Shown: piece after piece, positions 1-9,434 of the stretch
Position numbering within the stretch: the first letter of the stretch is position 1
How the letters are laid out: every line of letters begins with the position of its first letter
From: JAUVKT01 sp036350795
Lineage (GTDB): Bacteria; Bacteroidota; Bacteroidia; Bacteroidales; VadinHA17
Reading direction: 5' to 3'
NCBI GenBank assembly: GCA_036350795.1
Contig: JAZBNV010000101.1
Location: 3,851 to 67,850, forward strand
DNA length: 64,000 bases
The notes under the pieces: generated by a model
Seen by the model: the letters and a program-made list of their open reading frames with translations, nothing else
What the model was told of the DNA's origin: nothing
Database searches by the model: none
Translations under genes and position numbers: made by a program

Positions 1-314
1 ACCTCATCCAGATTCAAAAGATCCGGCTCCATTACAACATCAACGACACTTCTGCCGCCAATCTCTACCTCCTGCTTTCTCATACCAACGTATGAAAACT
101 CAAGAATCTCGGAGCCTTCAGGAACATTAATTGAGTACTTGCCGTCAAAGTCGGTAGTAACACCAATTGTTGTTCCCTTAACAACCACAGATGCACCGGG
201 TATAGTACCACCATCTTCCGAGCTGGTAACCGTACCCGTAATTTGCACTGTCTGAGCTAAAGTCGTAAAAACGACAAAAGCAAACAGTGCAAACATTACT
301 GAGAGCTTTTTCAT
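1..314 (-). CDS. SusC/RagA-type TonB-dependent outer-membrane receptor, N-terminal fragment (partial)
   Basis: The gene runs off the left edge; about 104 codons are visible, read from the ATG at 312-314. Residues 1-20 form a Sec signal peptide (MKKLSVMFALF... ending TLAQ). It is followed by a carboxypeptidase-regulatory-like beta-sandwich with the typical IxGTVTSxxxGxxIPGASVxVKGT pattern and the DFDGKYSINVP and LEFSYVGM segments. In SusC-family receptors this domain precedes the plug and barrel that import oligosaccharides or peptides with TonB. The plug (DUxxVV-type TonB box) is only just beginning at the edge. The substrate cannot be told from this fragment, and a SusD partner, if any, would lie outside the window. 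Confidence 0.85.
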   Translation of the reverse strand, partial: MKKLSVMFALFAFVVFTTLAQTVQITGTVTSSEDGGTIPGASVVVKGTTIGVTTDFDGKYSINVPEGSEILEFSYVGMRKQEVEIGGRSVVDVVMEPDLLNLDE

Positions 315-497
315 AGATCAAGGTTTTAGGTTAATAATAAAAAATCAAGGCTAAATATATGATAAAACACATAATAAACAAAAAAATCTATGTTATGTAA
401 TATAATTCTAGAACATACCTGACGTAAGTACTAAGCTTAGGTTTCACATACAGACTCAAGTTAAAACTCTGAATCTGCAGTTATCTGATTGTTCGAT

Positions 498-1037
498 TTA
501 AGAAAGATTCTTTAGATAAGCGGATCTTAGCAGCGAGTATATCAGGCTGTTTTTTATTATACCGTTCTTAATAACATTATGTTTGAAAGTTGCTTCATGT
601 GTGTAGCCTGCTTTTTCCAGTGCCCTGCACGACCCGTGATTATCGGCAAAGGGTTCAGCATAAATTCTTTCAATATCATTGTTATTCTCGAATATCCATC
701 GGGTAATAAGTGAGATAGCACTTGTAGCAATGCCTCTACCCCAGAAATCTTCTGCAAGCCAGTAGCCAATTTCAACATTTAACCTGTAAATATCTTCCTT
801 AAACATGGCACCGATACTGCCAATTGCCTCTCCGTTTAGATCAATGGCAAACAGCCTGGCACTCGCATCTTTTACAAGGGCCGACTGGATAAAATTATTG
901 GCATCGCGAATTGTGTAGGGGTGAGGAAAGCCATCCCGTAACTGGGAAGCAATCCTGGGGTTATTTGCATATTCTGCTACTCCGGGAGCATCTGAAAGAT
1001 TCCATTCCCTTAGCACTATTTTTTCAGAATCCATCAT
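498..1037 (-). CDS. GNAT family N-acetyltransferase (RimJ/RimL-like)
   Basis: A 179-residue protein of the RimJ/RimL branch of GNAT acetyltransferases, which move an acetyl group from acetyl-CoA to an amino group. Visible signatures are the N-terminal strand KIVLREWNLSDA, the central VEIGYWLAEDFWGRGIATSAI segment (the R/Q-x-x-G-x-A-type acetyl-CoA pyrophosphate loop, here WGRGIAT), and the C-terminal N-x-x-S-x-x-x-L-E-K-A-G-Y motif (NHGSCRALEKAGYTHEA). Its first ATG overlaps the stop of the upstream antiporter gene as ATGA, so the two are translationally coupled and probably one operon with the metallo-hydrolase. The substrate (ribosomal protein, antibiotic, small amine) cannot be inferred. 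Confidence 0.85.
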   Translation of the reverse strand: MMDSEKIVLREWNLSDAPGVAEYANNPRIASQLRDGFPHPYTIRDANNFIQSALVKDASARLFAIDLNGEAIGSIGAMFKEDIYRLNVEIGYWLAEDFWGRGIATSAISLITRWIFENNNDIERIYAEPFADNHGSCRALEKAGYTHEATFKHNVIKNGIIKNSLIYSLLRSAYLKNLS

Positions 1038-2617
1038 CCTATATTTTCGAAAACATGATCTGCCAGACCTATGCCGGCTTCTGAATAGAGGTTAAAGGCC
1101 GAGTCTATGCCAAGCCTCCTTAGTTCATCGACCTCATCATCATGCTGTGCAGTAGCAACAACACGTCCGGAGTAATTTATTGATTTTAGCTTTTCAATGG
1201 CAAAAAGATGAGCCTTATGGTCTTCGAGGCATAGCACTACCAGCTTGACCTGGTTCTTCTCTTTTTCCATACCCTCAACCATTTCCCAGAATTCAAGGTC
1301 TGTTGCATCATCCTTGATAACGTTTTTTCCTTCTTTCCGTAATGCTGCAACCCTTTCCATATTGTAGTCAAGACCCAGTACTTTCTGTCCATGGGCCTCG
1401 ATTAAGTGATCATAGGTTGACAGGCCAAGGGTTCCCATTCCGAATATCAGGATTTCAGCATCACCAATATCTATTGTTCTGTCGTATAATAACCTGTGCC
1501 TGGTTTCAAACTTAAGCAGGAAGGACTTCAGCCTGGAATAGAGAGTGTGAGAATATGAGTTTAAGGGTGAGGATATCAGAAAGCTGATTGACAGTGCAAC
1601 AGCTATTATGCCCAGCCAGTCATGATTAAGCATCTTCTGGTCAACAGCAATCGAAGCTACAATAAGTCCAAACTCGGAATAATTGGCAAGACTTAAGGCT
1701 GTAAAATATGAGGTTCTGGCCCTTAAGCCAAACCTTGTTAGTACAAGGAAATTTGATATTACCTTGAAGTTGATTGCCAGGGCAAAGATAAAAGCCATAA
1801 TAATAAGCTCCCAGCTGAGATCAACAGTCAGTCCTATTGTCAGAAAAAATCCAATCAGGAACAGGTCTTTAAAACTAAGCAGTGTAATGGCCATTTCCCT
1901 TGATTTTGGATGTCCGGCAACCAGAATACCCATTACAAGGGCACCAAGGTCGGGTTTAAGACCCATAATGCTGAACAGTTCTGCACCCGGAACCAGGGCG
2001 AGAAAGAAGCCAAAGAGTACAAGTAATTCTCCGTGACCTATCCTGTCAAGAATATAAAATACCGCCGGCCTGATCAAAAAAAGCAGCAGAGGTAGCGCCA
2101 GTACCCATATTGAAGGCAGTTTGCCTGAACTGGCAACAATAAATATAACAGCAATAATATCCTGGATTACCAGTATTCCTATTGCGCTTATCCCATGCAG
2201 GGATTTACTCTCGGCTCTCTCTTCGAGAACCTTCACAGCAAAAACTGTGCTTGAGAAACTCAGGGCGAATGCAACAAGTGCAGCTTCCCTGATGCCGAAG
2301 CCCTCGAATATTCCCTTTCCCGATAAACCGGCAAGATAGAGCGCCAGTCCGAAAACAGAGCTTATTATTGCCATCTGGATCAGTGCACCGGCACTTACTT
2401 CTGGTCGTACAAGGTCCTTGATTTTCAGTTTCAAACCAATTGTGAACAGGAGCAGTGTAACACCCAGTTCGGATATTACCTCCAGGAAAGTGCCACCTTC
2501 TATATTGAAAATATTCAGTAAGAAGCCTGCCAGGAGGTAGCCCACCATGGGTGGAAGTCCAACAAGGCTAAGTCCGAAGCCCAGGGCAAATGCAGCTATT
2601 AACCATACAGGATCCAT
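1034..2617 (-). CDS. CPA2-family cation:proton antiporter with RCK (TrkA-N) domain, KefB/YbaL-like
   Basis: A 527-residue inner-membrane protein. Residues 1-370 hold about 12 hydrophobic helices of the monovalent cation/proton antiporter-2 type, with the conserved FSSTVFAVKVL and LGALVMGILVAGHP segments. A hydrophilic RCK/TrkA-N domain follows (about 390-527) with a Rossmann motif GMGTLG after AEILIF, and the downstream acidic LDYN expected to contact NAD(H). Related KefB/KefC/YbaL proteins exchange K+ or Na+ for protons under nucleotide or redox control. No C-terminal TrkA-C domain is seen, so it is shorter than the E. coli Kef proteins. The gene starts 9 nt after the metallo-hydrolase stop and overlaps the acetyltransferase by ATGA. 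The ion transported is unknown. Confidence 0.88.
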   Translation of the reverse strand: MDPVWLIAAFALGFGLSLVGLPPMVGYLLAGFLLNIFNIEGGTFLEVISELGVTLLLFTIGLKLKIKDLVRPEVSAGALIQMAIISSVFGLALYLAGLSGKGIFEGFGIREAALVAFALSFSSTVFAVKVLEERAESKSLHGISAIGILVIQDIIAVIFIVASSGKLPSIWVLALPLLLFLIRPAVFYILDRIGHGELLVLFGFFLALVPGAELFSIMGLKPDLGALVMGILVAGHPKSREMAITLLSFKDLFLIGFFLTIGLTVDLSWELIIMAFIFALAINFKVISNFLVLTRFGLRARTSYFTALSLANYSEFGLIVASIAVDQKMLNHDWLGIIAVALSISFLISSPLNSYSHTLYSRLKSFLLKFETRHRLLYDRTIDIGDAEILIFGMGTLGLSTYDHLIEAHGQKVLGLDYNMERVAALRKEGKNVIKDDATDLEFWEMVEGMEKEKNQVKLVVLCLEDHKAHLFAIEKLKSINYSGRVVATAQHDDEVDELRRLGIDSAFNLYSEAGIGLADHVFENIG

Positions 2618-2626
2618 ATCAGAATT

Positions 2627-3556
2627 TTACCAGTATTTTCTTCCCTGTTCTGCCAGTCCGAATCCGGATTCATTAATCTTTTTAATGATTTTCTGATCGT
2701 ATAGGGCAGGATTACTGTGATTAAGATGTATAAAGTTAATTTTTCTTTTCGTTTCGTCACTTTCATCTCCGAAAAGATGAATCGTTTCTGTAATAAAGGG
2801 ATGGGGAATCTCTTCCATGCTTCTGCCCGCTAATTCATTCTCAGAATAGAAAGTTCCGTCAATAAAGGCATAGTCCACCGATCTTACTACGGAAATAATA
2901 TCCCCGGTCCATACCTTCCACTTATTGATATCGGGAATAAAGAGGTATTTCTTTGTTCCTGCAGCTATCCTGTACCCGGCAGTTTCAGAATATTCGTCCC
3001 TGTGGGGAACCTCAAATGCCTGGACCGAAATATTATCTGCAAGGGCTATTACCGATCCCGGGCTAAGATCAATAATATCAATATTCTGTAATTTAACCAG
3101 CTGATCCCAGGGACCATTATTACGAAGGAAGTTGCTCATTCCCGGCAGGGCATATACCGGAACCCCGGCTGAATTCATTGCTTCCCTGCCCAGTTCCATC
3201 AGTCCCGTATAGTGTCCAATGTGAGCGTGGCTCACAAATATGGCATCAGGCAGGTACTTATACCGTGCATTGGTTAGTTCCCTGAAGTAATGTATCTGCT
3301 CGCTCATATCAGGAGTGGCCTCGAAAAGATACCAGCTGCCCGAGCCAGGGTCGACCAGGGCAAGAGCTACCACAAAGCGTTTTAGCTCAGGATTGCTCCA
3401 GGCCAGCCTGCAACACTCCTTTTCGCAGCCCAGGTGAGGGTAGCCACCATCCTGCGCTGTACCCAGAACTATAATATATGGTGTTTCAGGCTCCCGGGCT
3501 GACAGGGATATGGTAAATAGAAATGCAATTACAGTTAAGCAGAGTTTCTTAAACAT
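2627..3556 (-). CDS. secreted PqqB-like metallo-beta-lactamase-fold hydrolase
   Basis: The start at 3556 is chosen because it gives a clean signal peptide (MFKKLCLTVIAFLFTISLSA); an ATG 51 nt upstream only adds a charged tail. The mature part begins with the PqqB-type motif GTAQDGGYPHLGCEKECCRLAW-like segment (two Cys clusters), known in coenzyme PQQ synthesis protein B and its relatives. The metal motif reads HAHIGH (VSHAHIGHYTGL) where classical MBL enzymes have HxHxDH, so the Asp is replaced by Gly; later DIN and HLNHSNP motifs are the other likely ligands. No pqqA/C/D/E genes are near, so PQQ synthesis is unlikely. A periplasmic hydrolase of unknown substrate is the safest reading. Confidence 0.82.
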   Translation of the reverse strand: MFKKLCLTVIAFLFTISLSAREPETPYIIVLGTAQDGGYPHLGCEKECCRLAWSNPELKRFVVALALVDPGSGSWYLFEATPDMSEQIHYFRELTNARYKYLPDAIFVSHAHIGHYTGLMELGREAMNSAGVPVYALPGMSNFLRNNGPWDQLVKLQNIDIIDLSPGSVIALADNISVQAFEVPHRDEYSETAGYRIAAGTKKYLFIPDINKWKVWTGDIISVVRSVDYAFIDGTFYSENELAGRSMEEIPHPFITETIHLFGDESDETKRKINFIHLNHSNPALYDQKIIKKINESGFGLAEQGRKYW

Positions 3557-3678
3557 ATTAATAGGGCAAAATTTTCCGAAATATAGCAATAGTTTCCGGA
3601 GTGACATTACAATGAATGCCGCTTACTCCAGCCACTCTGTCTGCTCAGCCTGCACGGGACACCCAGGGCCCTTCTTCT

Positions 3679-5307
3679 TTAATCCATCATATAGGGATAC
3701 CTGTATTCCCTCAGAGGAACAAAGGTTTCCTTTATTGTCCTGGGACTTACCCATCTGATCAGGTTAAATACTCCCCCGGCTTTATCGTTGGTACCCGAAG
3801 CCCTGGAACCGCCAAATGGCTGCAGTCCTACAACAGCTCCTGTAGGTTTATCATTTATATAAAAATTGCCGGCTGCATACCTGAGTTTATTACATATCCT
3901 GGAAGCAGCAATCCTGTCCTGCGAGAATACAGCACCGGTAAGACCAAAGGGTGAAGTTGTGTTGCAGAGCTCAATGGTTTCGTCCATGTCCCTGTCTTTA
4001 TAAACGAAGATTGTAAGTACAGGTCCGAATATCTCTTCCTCCATGGTTTTGAATTTAGGATCGCTGGTAACTATAATCGTCGGATCAATAAAGTAACCAG
4101 TGGATTTGTCGTAGCTGCCTCCGCTAATTATCTCGGCATCATTACTGTTACGTGCATATTCAATATACGAAACAATCGAGTCAAATGCACTTTCATCTAT
4201 TACGGCATTCATAAAATTCATCGGGTCATTTACATCACCAACCTTTATTTCTGATGCAATATCTGTCATAAGCTTTTTTGTTGCCGGCCATATAGACTCG
4301 GGGACGTACATTCTTGAAGCTGCAGAACATTTCTGCCCCTGGTACTCAAAAGCCCCCCTGATTGCATTATATGCAAGTTCTTCAGGAACAGCTGATGGGT
4401 GTGCAAAAATAAAGTCCTTACCACCAGTTTCACCCACAAGCCTGGGGTAGGATTTGTACATGCTAAGATTTTCAGCTACCTGGCTCCAAAGTGAATTAAA
4501 AGTAGCATTCGAACCGGTAAAATGTACACCGGCCATATCAGCTGAAGACAATACTTCTCCTCCAATCAGAGATCCTTTCCCGGGAATAAAATTTATTACC
4601 CCATCAGGTAATCCTGCTTCCATAAGTATTTTCATCATATAATAATTAGACAGCAGGGATGTGGTTGCAGGTTTCCAAACTGTTGTATTTCCCATCATGG
4701 CAGGTGCCGTATTCAGGTTAGCCGAGATAGAGGTGAAATTAAAGGGACTGACAGCAAAAATAAAGCCCTCAAGAGCCCTGTATTCCATGCGGTTCAACTG
4801 GTTGGCAGATGACCTGGGCTGTTTCTCGTAAATATTTCCTGCGAAGGCAACATTATATTTTAGAAAATCGATTGTTTCGCATACAGCATCTATCTCACTC
4901 TGGTAAATATTCTTGCTCTGGCCAAGCATTGTAGATGCGTTTACCAGTGCCCTGTACCTTGATGAAATAAGTTCAGCTGCTTTAAGCATTATTGAAGCCC
5001 TTATCGTCCATGGCAGGTTAGCCCACTGCTGGTGTGCCTTATTTGCGGCTTCAATGGCCATTTTTACCTCTTTTGCACCTGCCATATGGTAAGTAGCCAG
5101 AACATTAGAGTGCTTATGCGGAGATCTTACTTTACCGGTATCTCCGGTAAATACCTCTTTACCATTTATAATAAGTGGAATCTCGATCTCATTGTTTTCC
5201 TGTCTCTTAATTTCCTTATCCAGGTCAGTTCTTTCCTTGCTGCCCTTCAGGTATTCAAATACCGGTTCATTATCCGGCAGGGGGTAAGTATATAATGCAT
5301 TATTCAT
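3679..5307 (-). CDS. pruA: L-glutamate gamma-semialdehyde (1-pyrroline-5-carboxylate) dehydrogenase
   Basis: A 542-residue aldehyde dehydrogenase of the P5C dehydrogenase subfamily, which oxidises glutamate semialdehyde to glutamate with NAD+, the second step of proline (and ornithine/arginine) catabolism. The catalytic pair is visible: Glu293 in LVGETGGKDF and Cys327 in GQKCSAASRMY. The cofactor region AVSPFNFTSI and WKPATTS is intact, as is the C-terminal FGGSRASGTNDKAGG segment typical of the eukaryote-like P5CDH group. Length matches the family (about 540). It stands alone, without proline dehydrogenase next to it. It lies 122 nt upstream of the metallo-hydrolase on the same strand, so read-through is possible but not required. 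Confidence 0.93.
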   Translation of the reverse strand: MNNALYTYPLPDNEPVFEYLKGSKERTDLDKEIKRQENNEIEIPLIINGKEVFTGDTGKVRSPHKHSNVLATYHMAGAKEVKMAIEAANKAHQQWANLPWTIRASIMLKAAELISSRYRALVNASTMLGQSKNIYQSEIDAVCETIDFLKYNVAFAGNIYEKQPRSSANQLNRMEYRALEGFIFAVSPFNFTSISANLNTAPAMMGNTTVWKPATTSLLSNYYMMKILMEAGLPDGVINFIPGKGSLIGGEVLSSADMAGVHFTGSNATFNSLWSQVAENLSMYKSYPRLVGETGGKDFIFAHPSAVPEELAYNAIRGAFEYQGQKCSAASRMYVPESIWPATKKLMTDIASEIKVGDVNDPMNFMNAVIDESAFDSIVSYIEYARNSNDAEIISGGSYDKSTGYFIDPTIIVTSDPKFKTMEEEIFGPVLTIFVYKDRDMDETIELCNTTSPFGLTGAVFSQDRIAASRICNKLRYAAGNFYINDKPTGAVVGLQPFGGSRASGTNDKAGGVFNLIRWVSPRTIKETFVPLREYRYPYMMD

Positions 5308-5357
5308 GATAATTATTTATTGGGTAAAGTAACTGCTATGTGTACTTATATCTGCGA

Positions 5358-5912
5358 CTAAAATTTTGTGCTGATTTCCTGCTGACTTTTTCTCCGGCGA
5401 GGCGCAAGCTCACGTTTCTTTAATTCTTCACTCAGGTCTTCAGCTTTTCCCGGGTAGCCTGCTGCAATAAAACTCACAGGTTCATATTCATCGGGAGAGA
5501 GCTTAAAAACCTCAAGGGTTTTTTCCATGCTGAAACCTCCCATCTGGTGTGCCTGCATGCCCAGTGAGGCTGCCTGGATGGCAATGGCGAAATTGGACGC
5601 ACCCGTATCATGAAGGGCATGACGGTTAGGTTTAGAGTTATACCGGAAACTTTTCTTTGCCACGCTTAAAAACAGCACAGCTGCTTTTCTTGCCCACTCC
5701 CTGTTCTGCGGAACAAGGCATTCGAGCATGTTGTCAAAGCCGGCTTCGCCCCTGAATGAATAAAAGTAATGCCAGGGTTGCTCATTCATACTTGAAGGTG
5801 CCCACCTGGCAGCTTCGAGCAGTATTGTTACCTGACTCTCATCTATTGTCCTTTCGCCGAAAGCCCTTGGACTCCACCTGTCTTTTATACTATCAAGCAC
5901 TTTTGCTTCCAT
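5358..5912 (-). CDS. nitroreductase family protein
   Basis: A 184-residue FMN-dependent nitroreductase-fold protein. Visible signatures are the N-terminal RWSPRAFGERTIDES segment, the flavin-binding SSMNEQPWHYF motif, and the alpha-helical ALHDTGASNFAIAIQAASLGMQAHQMGGF region that forms the dimer and FMN pocket, followed by SFIAAGYPG near the C terminus. Such enzymes reduce nitro compounds, quinones or flavins with NAD(P)H. An AT-only inverted repeat lies in the 80-nt gap upstream (5926-5951), between this gene and the GH92 gene on the same strand. The physiological substrate cannot be inferred. Confidence 0.88.
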   Translation of the reverse strand: MEAKVLDSIKDRWSPRAFGERTIDESQVTILLEAARWAPSSMNEQPWHYFYSFRGEAGFDNMLECLVPQNREWARKAAVLFLSVAKKSFRYNSKPNRHALHDTGASNFAIAIQAASLGMQAHQMGGFSMEKTLEVFKLSPDEYEPVSFIAAGYPGKAEDLSEELKKRELAPRRRKSQQEISTKF

Positions 5913-5925
5913 ATGTTCTAATATA

Positions 5926-5951
5926 TTTAATTAACTGTCTTATTAATTAAA
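5926..5951. repeat. AT-only inverted repeat upstream of the nitroreductase gene
   Basis: Arms TTTAATTAA and TTAATTAAA (9 bp, perfect) flank an 8-nt spacer, 14 nt upstream of the nitroreductase ATG. It could be a regulator operator or part of the promoter. Because the arms are only A and T, chance is a real alternative. Confidence 0.4.
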
Positions 5952-5992
5952 CAAGGATGATATGGAAAAGTTTTGTATAAAAGGAATTCGGA

Positions 5993-8900
5993 CTATTTAG
6001 TATTAATCAGTATTTCATCAACGAAGACCCATGGTTTTTTTCCTGCTGCTCCATGCCAGTAGGGCATAGGCCCGTAGTTAAGAAGGTGAATTTTTAAGTA
6101 CCTGTTATATTGAGGTTCAAAACTGATTTTATAACGTCTTACAAGTGGTCCTGTATGTTCTGTTAATACTTCCAGGTCTTTTTTTGCTACCTTACTGTAA
6201 TCCGTATTATTGTCTGAAACAGAAAGCTCAATACCGGATGGGGGGAATATCCATGATATTGTACCCGTAAGGCATCCTACCATTATATTGTTCAAACTGA
6301 CTGCTTTGCCAAAATCAATTATTGCCACCATATCAGAACCATCAAAGGCGATCCATTTACCATCACCGAAGTCTTCAGAGCCAAGCTCCCTGTCAAGAAT
6401 CAAACCTGGTCTTCCCTCCCCGTAACCTTTCGGCTCTGTCTCCATAAGTAAGATAGGATAGCCTGGCTCCAGGTAAAGGCTGTCTGTGATATAGTACTCT
6501 TTTGAGAATTCGATACCAGGCTTAAGTCCCTCTGAATATGCCCTGGCCCTGAGGGTGCCTGATGAATTAATAATGATTTTATTATCGAAAACTGCTGCCC
6601 CTGTATCAGGGCTTGATCCGTCAAGTGTATAATGGATCTCCGAATCCCTGTTATTTGACTCAAGTATTATTACACGCCGACCCTCGCTTACATTGCTCCT
6701 GTCGCGTTCAAAAGGTGTAAATGTAGCTGTCGCACCTCCGAGCTCTCCCGGATCGAAGTTTGAGAATCCCGGAAGGTTTTCCGTATTTACTGCCCACGAC
6801 TTTTTTGGTTTTGCAGACATTCTAAACTTCAGGATACCACCCTTCATTATTTCATCATGGGTAATATATGAGCTCTTAAGTTTTGTTCCGTTCAGCTTTA
6901 CCCATTTAATATATTTATTTCTGGCACTCTGCTTAGCAGCCAGTACTACAAAACTATTGCCATTTGAAAGCCTGATTTGTGCCTTATCAAATAGCGGAGC
7001 ACCTATAATATATTCTTCGTCGACCGGGCTTACCGGGTAGAACCCAAGGGAGCTGAATATATACCAGGCCGACATCTGCCCGAGATCATCATTGTTCACC
7101 AGGCCATCAACAGTTGGTTTATACATAGTTTCAAGCACCCTGCTCACCAGTTCCTGTGTTTTCCAGGGCTGGCCTGCATAATTATAAAGGTAGGCCATCT
7201 GGTGGGAGGGCTCGTCTCCATGCCCGTACTTGCCAATAAAACCGGAAATGTCGACATGCTGCGATCCACCTATTGCTGAGCTGTCTGAAACAACCCCGTC
7301 CAGCCACTCTGCATAGCCGGAATGTCCTCCATAAAGCTTAATCAGCTCTGGCATGGCATGGGGAGCATAACTGGAATATCCCCATATATTGCCTGAAATA
7401 TAATGTGTTATCAGCTCGTCCCATACTGTCATATCTATTTCTTCCCACTCACCTGTGCCTGACATTGGCCAGATATATGACTTCTCGCTGTTGAAGAGTC
7501 TTTTAAAGCCATAGGATCTGTTCCTGAATAACTCGTAGTCTTCTGTTCTGCCCAGTTTCCTGGCGACCATGGCAATAGCCCAGTCGTGGTAGCCATACTC
7601 TGTGGTTTTTGACACACTCTGTTTTATTTCTGCCGGCACAAAACCTGTTTGTATATATTCAGCTATGCCGCTGACTCCGCTGTTCGGGCTTACCTTGTCT
7701 GCATTGAATGCAGCTGCCCTCATGGCATTATATGCTTTTTCAATATCAATTCCCGGCAGATCTTTGACTATCGCTTCAGCCATTACCGATGCAGGTGAGT
7801 AACCAAGCATGCAGACATTATCATGTCCGCAAAGCTCCCATACAGGTAGCTCCACACCGGACTGGCTGTGCCTGCTGGCCAGTGAGTTTACAAATTCAGC
7901 ATTGCGGCTGTGCTCAATTAGTGTAAACAGGGGGTGTAGAGCCCTGTATGTATCCCATGTCGAGTATCTTGAATATTGTGGTATATCCGAATTATATATT
8001 TTACCTTCCACAAAATACTTACCATCTGTGTCGGAGATAATATTTGGCGACTGGAAGGCATGGTAGACCGCCGTGTAGAAGTTTTTAAGATAATCCTCGT
8101 TATCCGATTTCACCTCGATCCGTTTAAGCACATTATTCCAGGTTTCATATGCCTTTTCCCTTGCATCATAGAATTCCAGGCCGGCTGCTTCTGTTTCCAG
8201 GTTGAGCTTTGCTCCCTGGTAGCTCACAAAGGATAATCCTACCTTTACACTAACAACAAGAACAGAATCGCAGTCATATACAACATAGGCCTTTGTCTCA
8301 ACCGACCTCGCTTTTTCAGTCCCTGCGGCTCTGCCATCTGCTATAATACCCTTTGAGCTGAAAGGTTCAGAAAATACTGCATGGAAGTATACTTTTCTCA
8401 AACCGGCCTCACCGTCTGAATATTTATATCCCCTTATCTCAGAATCTCCCACAAATTCAATTTCAGTTTCATAGAGCGATTCCATAATCCGGTGCGTAGG
8501 ATCGATAATTATATTTGCAGGTCCCTTATTTAAAAATGTATACCTGTGGAATCCAACCCTGTCAGTGCAGGTAAGTTCCACATCGATATTATAATCATCG
8601 AGGTGAACTGCATAATAGCCGGGTAAGGCAGTTTCATGATCGTGAGAAAACCTGGAGCGGTATCCTGATTCAGGATCTTCTTCAGAGCCTGGTTCAGTTA
8701 AAATCTTTCCGCTGCCTGGCATAAAAAGTATATCCCCCAGGCCGGCAAGTCCGGGACCGCTGATATGATTATGGGCAAAACCCTTTAGTATTGAATCCGA
8801 ATAATGATATCCCGAGCACCAGTTCCAGTCTTTAAAATCATTGCTCGGGCTTAACTGGATCATTCCGAAGGGAATGGTTGCACCGGGGAATGTGTGACCT

Positions 8901-9031
8901 ATTCCTCCGGTACCAATCATTGGATTAACATAATCAATAGCCTGCAAACCATGATCGGGCTGTCGGCATGATCCAAGGAATGCTGCAGCTGCTGCAAAAA
9001 GCAGCAGGGAATATATTATATGTTTAAACAT
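5993..9031 (-). CDS. GH92 family alpha-mannosidase, surface or periplasmic lipoprotein
   Basis: A 1012-residue glycoside hydrolase family 92 enzyme, a family of calcium-dependent exo-acting alpha-mannosidases that trim alpha-1,2/1,3/1,4/1,6-linked mannose from N-glycans and yeast mannan. A lipoprotein signal ends in FLGSC. The N-terminal beta-sandwich begins DYVNPMIGTGG...GHTFPGAT, typical for the family. The catalytic (alpha/alpha)6 part carries SRYSTWDTYRALHPL, YGHGDEPSHQMAYLY (acid region) and GLVNNDDLGQMSAWYIFSS (calcium and base Asp pair). After the usual GH92 end (about 740) there are extra modules: a chitobiase/LamG-like C-terminal sandwich (about 790-850) and an F5/8-type discoidin-like domain (about 870-1012), which may bind sugars. 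No SusD or regulator is adjacent. Confidence 0.93.
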   Translation of the reverse strand: MFKHIIYSLLLFAAAAAFLGSCRQPDHGLQAIDYVNPMIGTGGIGHTFPGATIPFGMIQLSPSNDFKDWNWCSGYHYSDSILKGFAHNHISGPGLAGLGDILFMPGSGKILTEPGSEEDPESGYRSRFSHDHETALPGYYAVHLDDYNIDVELTCTDRVGFHRYTFLNKGPANIIIDPTHRIMESLYETEIEFVGDSEIRGYKYSDGEAGLRKVYFHAVFSEPFSSKGIIADGRAAGTEKARSVETKAYVVYDCDSVLVVSVKVGLSFVSYQGAKLNLETEAAGLEFYDAREKAYETWNNVLKRIEVKSDNEDYLKNFYTAVYHAFQSPNIISDTDGKYFVEGKIYNSDIPQYSRYSTWDTYRALHPLFTLIEHSRNAEFVNSLASRHSQSGVELPVWELCGHDNVCMLGYSPASVMAEAIVKDLPGIDIEKAYNAMRAAAFNADKVSPNSGVSGIAEYIQTGFVPAEIKQSVSKTTEYGYHDWAIAMVARKLGRTEDYELFRNRSYGFKRLFNSEKSYIWPMSGTGEWEEIDMTVWDELITHYISGNIWGYSSYAPHAMPELIKLYGGHSGYAEWLDGVVSDSSAIGGSQHVDISGFIGKYGHGDEPSHQMAYLYNYAGQPWKTQELVSRVLETMYKPTVDGLVNNDDLGQMSAWYIFSSLGFYPVSPVDEEYIIGAPLFDKAQIRLSNGNSFVVLAAKQSARNKYIKWVKLNGTKLKSSYITHDEIMKGGILKFRMSAKPKKSWAVNTENLPGFSNFDPGELGGATATFTPFERDRSNVSEGRRVIILESNNRDSEIHYTLDGSSPDTGAAVFDNKIIINSSGTLRARAYSEGLKPGIEFSKEYYITDSLYLEPGYPILLMETEPKGYGEGRPGLILDRELGSEDFGDGKWIAFDGSDMVAIIDFGKAVSLNNIMVGCLTGTISWIFPPSGIELSVSDNNTDYSKVAKKDLEVLTEHTGPLVRRYKISFEPQYNRYLKIHLLNYGPMPYWHGAAGKKPWVFVDEILINTK

Positions 9032-9160
9032 GTGGTAAGGTCTGTATATTTATTATATGTTTAATCAACAAATATAATATACACCTGCCCTTAATAAATT
9101 TTTAAGGGGATTAATTACAGGTATTTGATTTTCCGTAAGCAGGGCAAGGCCGGTCCCGTA

Positions 9161-9409
9161 TTAATCATTCCTGGGATTAGCCTTTTTAACAACAATATTC
9201 CTGCCGTTCATTTCTTTTTCATTCAGGCTCTCAATAGCTTTAATTGCTTCTTCTTCCACTGGCATCTCAACAAAACCGTAACCTTTCGACCTGTCTGAAT
9301 AGCGGTCAGTAATTATTTTAACTGATTCAACTTCTCCAAAATCTTCAAAGAGTTTCTTTAACTCCTCTTCTTTTGTCTGGAATGAAAGATTTGCTACAAA
9401 TATATTCAT
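9161..9409 (-). CDS. small RRM-domain RNA-binding protein
   Basis: An 82-residue single RNA-recognition motif. RNP2 reads IFVANL at residues 3-8 and RNP1 reads KGYGFVEM near residues 42-49, both with the aromatic residues that stack on RNA bases. The start at 9409 (MNIFVANLS) is preferred to an ATG 66 nt upstream because RRM proteins of this group begin exactly there and the longer form would translate a G9 tract. It is very close in sequence to the RRM protein at 17578-17844. Bacteroidota encode several such proteins and at least one (RbpB in Bacteroides) acts as a post-transcriptional regulator; a similar role here is inference. Confidence 0.9.
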   Translation of the reverse strand: MNIFVANLSFQTKEEELKKLFEDFGEVESVKIITDRYSDRSKGYGFVEMPVEEEAIKAIESLNEKEMNGRNIVVKKANPRND

Positions 9410-9434
9410 GTTAATATTGATTATGCGGAAAAAG

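Noticed and set aside
3510..3954. Short overlapping plus-strand ORFs near the metallo-hydrolase and pruA
   Set aside because: They lie antisense to well supported genes and show no conserved protein features.
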